Positions 61,680 to 64,000 of a stretch of 64,000 nt of DNA are shown piece after piece. The notes beneath the pieces are model-generated. The model saw only the letters and a program-made list of their open reading frames with translations, was not told where the DNA came from and did not search any database. Source of the stretch: JAHBVH01 sp034432375 (lineage in GTDB: Bacteria > Chloroflexota > Anaerolineae > Caldilineales > Caldilineaceae); contig DAOUCA010000143.1 of NCBI GenBank assembly GCA_034432375.1, positions 29,980 to 93,979 on the forward strand. Reading direction: 5' to 3'. Within the stretch, counting starts at the first letter, position 1, and each line of letters begins with the position of its first letter. Both the position numbers and the translations under genes were made by a program.

Positions 61680-61759
61680 GGGTGCGTCCCATTTCGGGAG
61701 ATTACACAGAAGGACCAAAATAATCGTCCAGTGTAATCCCCTAAATGTGGTACGCACCC
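61680..61759. mobile_element. 80-bp palindromic MITE-like element, copy 2
   Basis: It begins GGGTGCGTCCC and ends GGTACGCACCC. Read on the minus strand it matches copy 1 (12324-12403) along its full length with few differences. It is flanked by TCGGTAAGT (61671-61679) and TCGGTAAGC (61760-61768), a 9-bp direct repeat with one mismatch. Both copies entered a site containing GTAAG. Confidence 0.85.
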
Positions 61760-61875
61760 TCGGTAAGCGTGTGGCTTGCTCGGGAATAGGCCCCATGTGA
61801 TAATGGGATCGATTGCTCACTTATTCACCGCCCAAAGCCCCAAAGAGGAGTCTACATTGAAGAAGGAAATTACCC

Positions 61876-62466
61876 ATGCCTGAACAGATCCTAGCCGGCC
61901 TTCCCCTTTGGCTGGCGCTGCTGATTACCCTCACCAGCGGTGCGCTCGGTGGCGTCATCTATGAATTGCTGATCCTACATGGCAATATCGAGCTGCCACA
62001 CAAACTTACCGCGGCCGAGTCGGTAGAGAATCCACATGCTGTGACCCAATACATGTATGATTTGGGAATTTGGGCGCGCGTGCTCATCGGTGCCTTTGCG
62101 GCGATTGCGGCCCTCCTTGTCATCGATCCGGAAACCATTCTAAAATTGATCGCCGCGGCACTGATTGCTGGGTCAGCCGGCACCTCGATCTTTCGCTCGT
62201 TGCAGGATCGGATGTTGGCGGCGCTCGCCCAAAAAGATGTAGCGGAGTTGCGCGCCGTCAACCAAAAGCTCGATCTGGTCGTCGATGAGACGCGCGAAGC
62301 CTTTGGCGCATTGAAGAGCGCGATCCGCGCAACTCCGCCGCCCCCCTCCGCGCGCGCCATGTCCATAGGCGCGGCGTCCATTGTCGATCTGACACTGATC
62401 GATCGGGTCGATCAACTCTTAAATGAGGCCAAAGGCATTAGCCAAAGAGCAACCAGTGAGCCTTGA
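61876..62466 (+). CDS. Membrane protein of unknown function
   Basis: The 196-residue protein has helices at about 9-31 (WLALLITLTSGALGGVIYELL), 66-82 and 86-100, then a helical soluble tail (LAALAQKDVAELRAVNQKLDLVVDETREAF) and an Ala/Pro-rich linker. AGAAGGAAA precedes the start. Its end nearly touches the enolase-superfamily gene (ATG 10 bp after the stop), so the two are probably co-transcribed. I do not recognise the family. Confidence 0.7.
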   Translation: MPEQILAGLPLWLALLITLTSGALGGVIYELLILHGNIELPHKLTAAESVENPHAVTQYMYDLGIWARVLIGAFAAIAALLVIDPETILKLIAAALIAGSAGTSIFRSLQDRMLAALAQKDVAELRAVNQKLDLVVDETREAFGALKSAIRATPPPPSARAMSIGAASIVDLTLIDRVDQLLNEAKGISQRATSEP

Positions 62467-62476
62467 GAGGAATCGT

Positions 62477-63631
62477 ATGTTGACCTTTGAAAAATTTCAC
62501 ATTTGGCAGGTCGTTGTCCCGGTGCGGGCCGATATTCTTGCGGCACCAGCAAAGAGCGGGCTTGTCTACAGCGACAGCGTCACCTGGCCCGCTTTACCAA
62601 TCCACCTTGTAGAAGGCACGACATCAGCCGGCTTTACGGCTGTGGGCGAATGTGGCCGAGGAACGAGCCGTGCCACGGTCGAAGCGACGCTCCAGGATCT
62701 GATTGGACGCGATCTGCTTACGGTTACACCAGCAACCATTTGGCAACAAGAGTTTGAAGCCAGCGGATTGCCCGCGGCCTATCCACTCCGATCATGGGAG
62801 ATTGAGAATGGCAAAAGCTATGGCTTGTTGGAAGCACTCTGGCTAGATGCGGTGGGCAAGGGTGCCGGCCTGCCGGCCCATCAGCTTTTGGGCGGGGCGG
62901 TACGGCAGAAGGTCGCCACAGATTTCTGGGCCAATCGACCCGATGCTGCGACATTGATCACCTTAGTTCATGAAGCGGCAAAACTGGGGCTCACGGGCAT
63001 GAAGATGAAATCCAACCGCGCGGGGGACACCGTGTTGGCCTTGCAGACCATCGCCAACGATGTGCCCGCCGGCTTTCGGTTTACCATTGATCCGATGTGT
63101 GCCTGGCGCTCCATGCGGGAAGCGGCGCACCTCTTTGAAGGATTGGCCAAACTGCCCTTTGCGATTCAAGTGGAGGATCCCTTTCCCTTTCCAGCCGTCG
63201 ATGAATGGCAACGGGCGCGCCAATACAGACCGCTCACCATTGCTTGCCACACGCGCACGGAAGAGGTCCTGAGGCTAGCGCTACACGAAAATTACGCCGA
63301 CACCTATAATCTGGGCGGTGGCAGCAGCTATAATTTTCTTCGCACGGCTCAGATTGCGGAATTTGCCTACAAAGATTGTTGGCATGGGAGTTCACTGGAG
63401 TTGGGGGTGCTGCAACATCTTCGCCTCCATGCCGCCGCCTGTGCGCGCAATTGTCTCCTGCCGAGTGATCTCCAGAGCGAATGGGTACGCCAAGCAACAT
63501 TGGTGAGGCCACGCATGGCCTATGAAGGCGGGTTTGCCCTCGTTCCTGCAACGCCAGGGTTGGGGATCGAGTTCGACCACGAGGCAATGTATCCTTACAT
63601 CCAAGAGGAATTTGTTATAGGGCGCTCATAG
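62477..63631 (+). CDS. Enolase-superfamily (mandelate racemase/muconate lactonizing-type) enzyme
   Basis: The 384-residue protein has the N-terminal capping domain (VGECGRGTSRATVEATLQDLIG) and the barrel with the KxK motif MKMKSN near 178, metal ligands Asp in FTIDPM and Glu in QVEDPF. The third metal-ligand position, usually Glu or Asp after the next strand, reads IACHTRTEE. The end block SLELGVLQHL is family-like. Such enzymes are racemases, cycloisomerases or sugar-acid dehydratases, and the altered third position argues for a special or weakened activity. The start is supported by AGAGGAA; the frame extends 18 codons upstream. Confidence 0.85.
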   Translation: MLTFEKFHIWQVVVPVRADILAAPAKSGLVYSDSVTWPALPIHLVEGTTSAGFTAVGECGRGTSRATVEATLQDLIGRDLLTVTPATIWQQEFEASGLPAAYPLRSWEIENGKSYGLLEALWLDAVGKGAGLPAHQLLGGAVRQKVATDFWANRPDAATLITLVHEAAKLGLTGMKMKSNRAGDTVLALQTIANDVPAGFRFTIDPMCAWRSMREAAHLFEGLAKLPFAIQVEDPFPFPAVDEWQRARQYRPLTIACHTRTEEVLRLALHENYADTYNLGGGSSYNFLRTAQIAEFAYKDCWHGSSLELGVLQHLRLHAAACARNCLLPSDLQSEWVRQATLVRPRMAYEGGFALVPATPGLGIEFDHEAMYPYIQEEFVIGRS

Positions 63632-63796
63632 AATCGCCCTCGATTCGGTACTCGCAAACTGAAACAAAACTTACGCTCTTTTATCAGATTAATGGTGATG
63701 GGTGATGTAGGGGCATCCGCTTGCCGGTGCCATGGTGCCTAGTACACGACAGCCTAAATAGACCGCTAGCTTGAAGCAGGGTTGAAACCCGCTGCC

Positions 63797-63856
63797 AACA
63801 CCGAAAAGCCGCCTCAGCGGCTAGGTATGTAGCCGCTGAGGCGGCTTTTCGGTGTT
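63797..63856. repeat. Perfect 27-bp-armed hairpin, repeat family shared with 37100
   Basis: AACACCGAAAAGCCGCCTCA plus GCGGCTA (63797-63823) and its exact complement (63830-63856), 6-base loop. The right arm and following TATACT resemble 37108-37127. It could terminate the enolase-superfamily transcript, but it lies 166 bp downstream. Confidence 0.8.
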
Positions 63857-63910
63857 ATACTCCAGTCAACTTCAAAACCCGAGTTTTTGAAGAGGCGGGA
63901 AGGTGTGCAC

Positions 63911-63977
63911 TGTCATTCCTGCGTAGGCAGGAATCCAGGCCGATGACAGATGGATTCCTGCCTACGCAGGAATGACA
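63911..63977. repeat. Perfect 27-bp-armed hairpin (TGTCATTCCTGCG type)
   Basis: TGTCATTCCTGCGTAGGCAG plus GAATCCA (63911-63937) and its exact complement (63951-63977), 13-base loop. Repeats of this kind (CATTCCTGCG...CAGGAATG) are widely dispersed in bacterial genomes. No gene is seen in the last 369 bases of the window. Confidence 0.85.
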
Positions 63978-64000
63978 GCGGCGGCTCCTATCTGTTTCTA

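Overview
The window looks like a chromosomal segment of a Chloroflexota bacterium, probably of the Anaerolineae/Caldilineae type. Pointers are a secreted protein ending in the Chloroflexota-type tail VYLPLVSR, an exported DUF1800/DUF1501 pair, Pro/Thr-rich secreted proteins, a CIRCE-controlled groESL operon, a tandem AP2-like DNA-binding protein, and many short palindromes and tandem-word repeats between genes. This is inferred from family recognition; no rRNA or marker-gene comparison was possible. I see no phage, plasmid, CRISPR or transposase gene. The only mobile signatures are small non-coding elements.

Layout. 1-4.2 kb: start of a secreted protein (minus strand), then DUF1800 and DUF1501 Tat-exported proteins. 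4.5-9.8 kb: small membrane protein, Zn-metallopeptidase, MurJ lipid II flippase, RidA, histidine phosphatase, flavin/F420-type PPOX protein. 9.9-12 kb: 3-hydroxyisobutyrate-dehydrogenase-like and Gfo/Idh/MocA oxidoreductases. 12.4-17.1 kb: a large hybrid histidine kinase followed by a REC-LuxR response regulator. 17.4-25.7 kb: a broken coiled-coil gene, a second Gfo/Idh/MocA enzyme, an acetolactate-synthase-like ThDP enzyme, a tandem AP2-like protein, a ProA-like aldehyde dehydrogenase and a YjhG/YagF xylonate dehydratase. Together with the enolase-superfamily enzyme at 62.5 kb, these suggest sugar-acid catabolism. 25.7-28.1 kb: lepB and an AI-2E transporter/HAD fusion in one operon. 28.6-36.3 kb: a GH3-fold membrane protein lacking its nucleophile, tRNA-Arg(CCG), a membrane TPR protein and a DASS/SLC13 permease. 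37.3-41.9 kb: a STAND-like ATPase-TPR protein and groES-groEL with promoter, CIRCE and terminator. 42-52 kb: HD-domain protein, then an exopolysaccharide block (GT4, two Wzz-like proteins, DUF2079 membrane protein, separate BY-kinase-like ATPase, rfbA, unknown gene, rfbB). 52-64 kb: VUT-family transporter, phosphotransferase, two class-I glutamine synthetases, TPR-HTH regulator, multi-pass membrane protein, a small membrane protein and an enolase-superfamily enzyme.

The most unusual layer is non-coding. An 80-bp palindrome occurs twice, each copy flanked by a 9-bp direct repeat typical of a target-site duplication. A 151-bp palindrome sits beside a truncated gene. There are several families of perfect hairpins, including GTAGG-bounded hairpins whose stems vary while keeping base pairing. 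Arrays of 7-9 bp words, often as inverted pairs, abut start and stop codons. Two such word arrays lie in frame inside genes (lepB and the DUF2079 gene). The best protein-level oddities are the tandem AP2-like protein, the AI-2E/HAD fusion, the nucleophile-less GH3 protein, the BY-kinase-like ATPase with an altered P-loop, and a glutamine synthetase with Phe where the adenylylated Tyr is expected.
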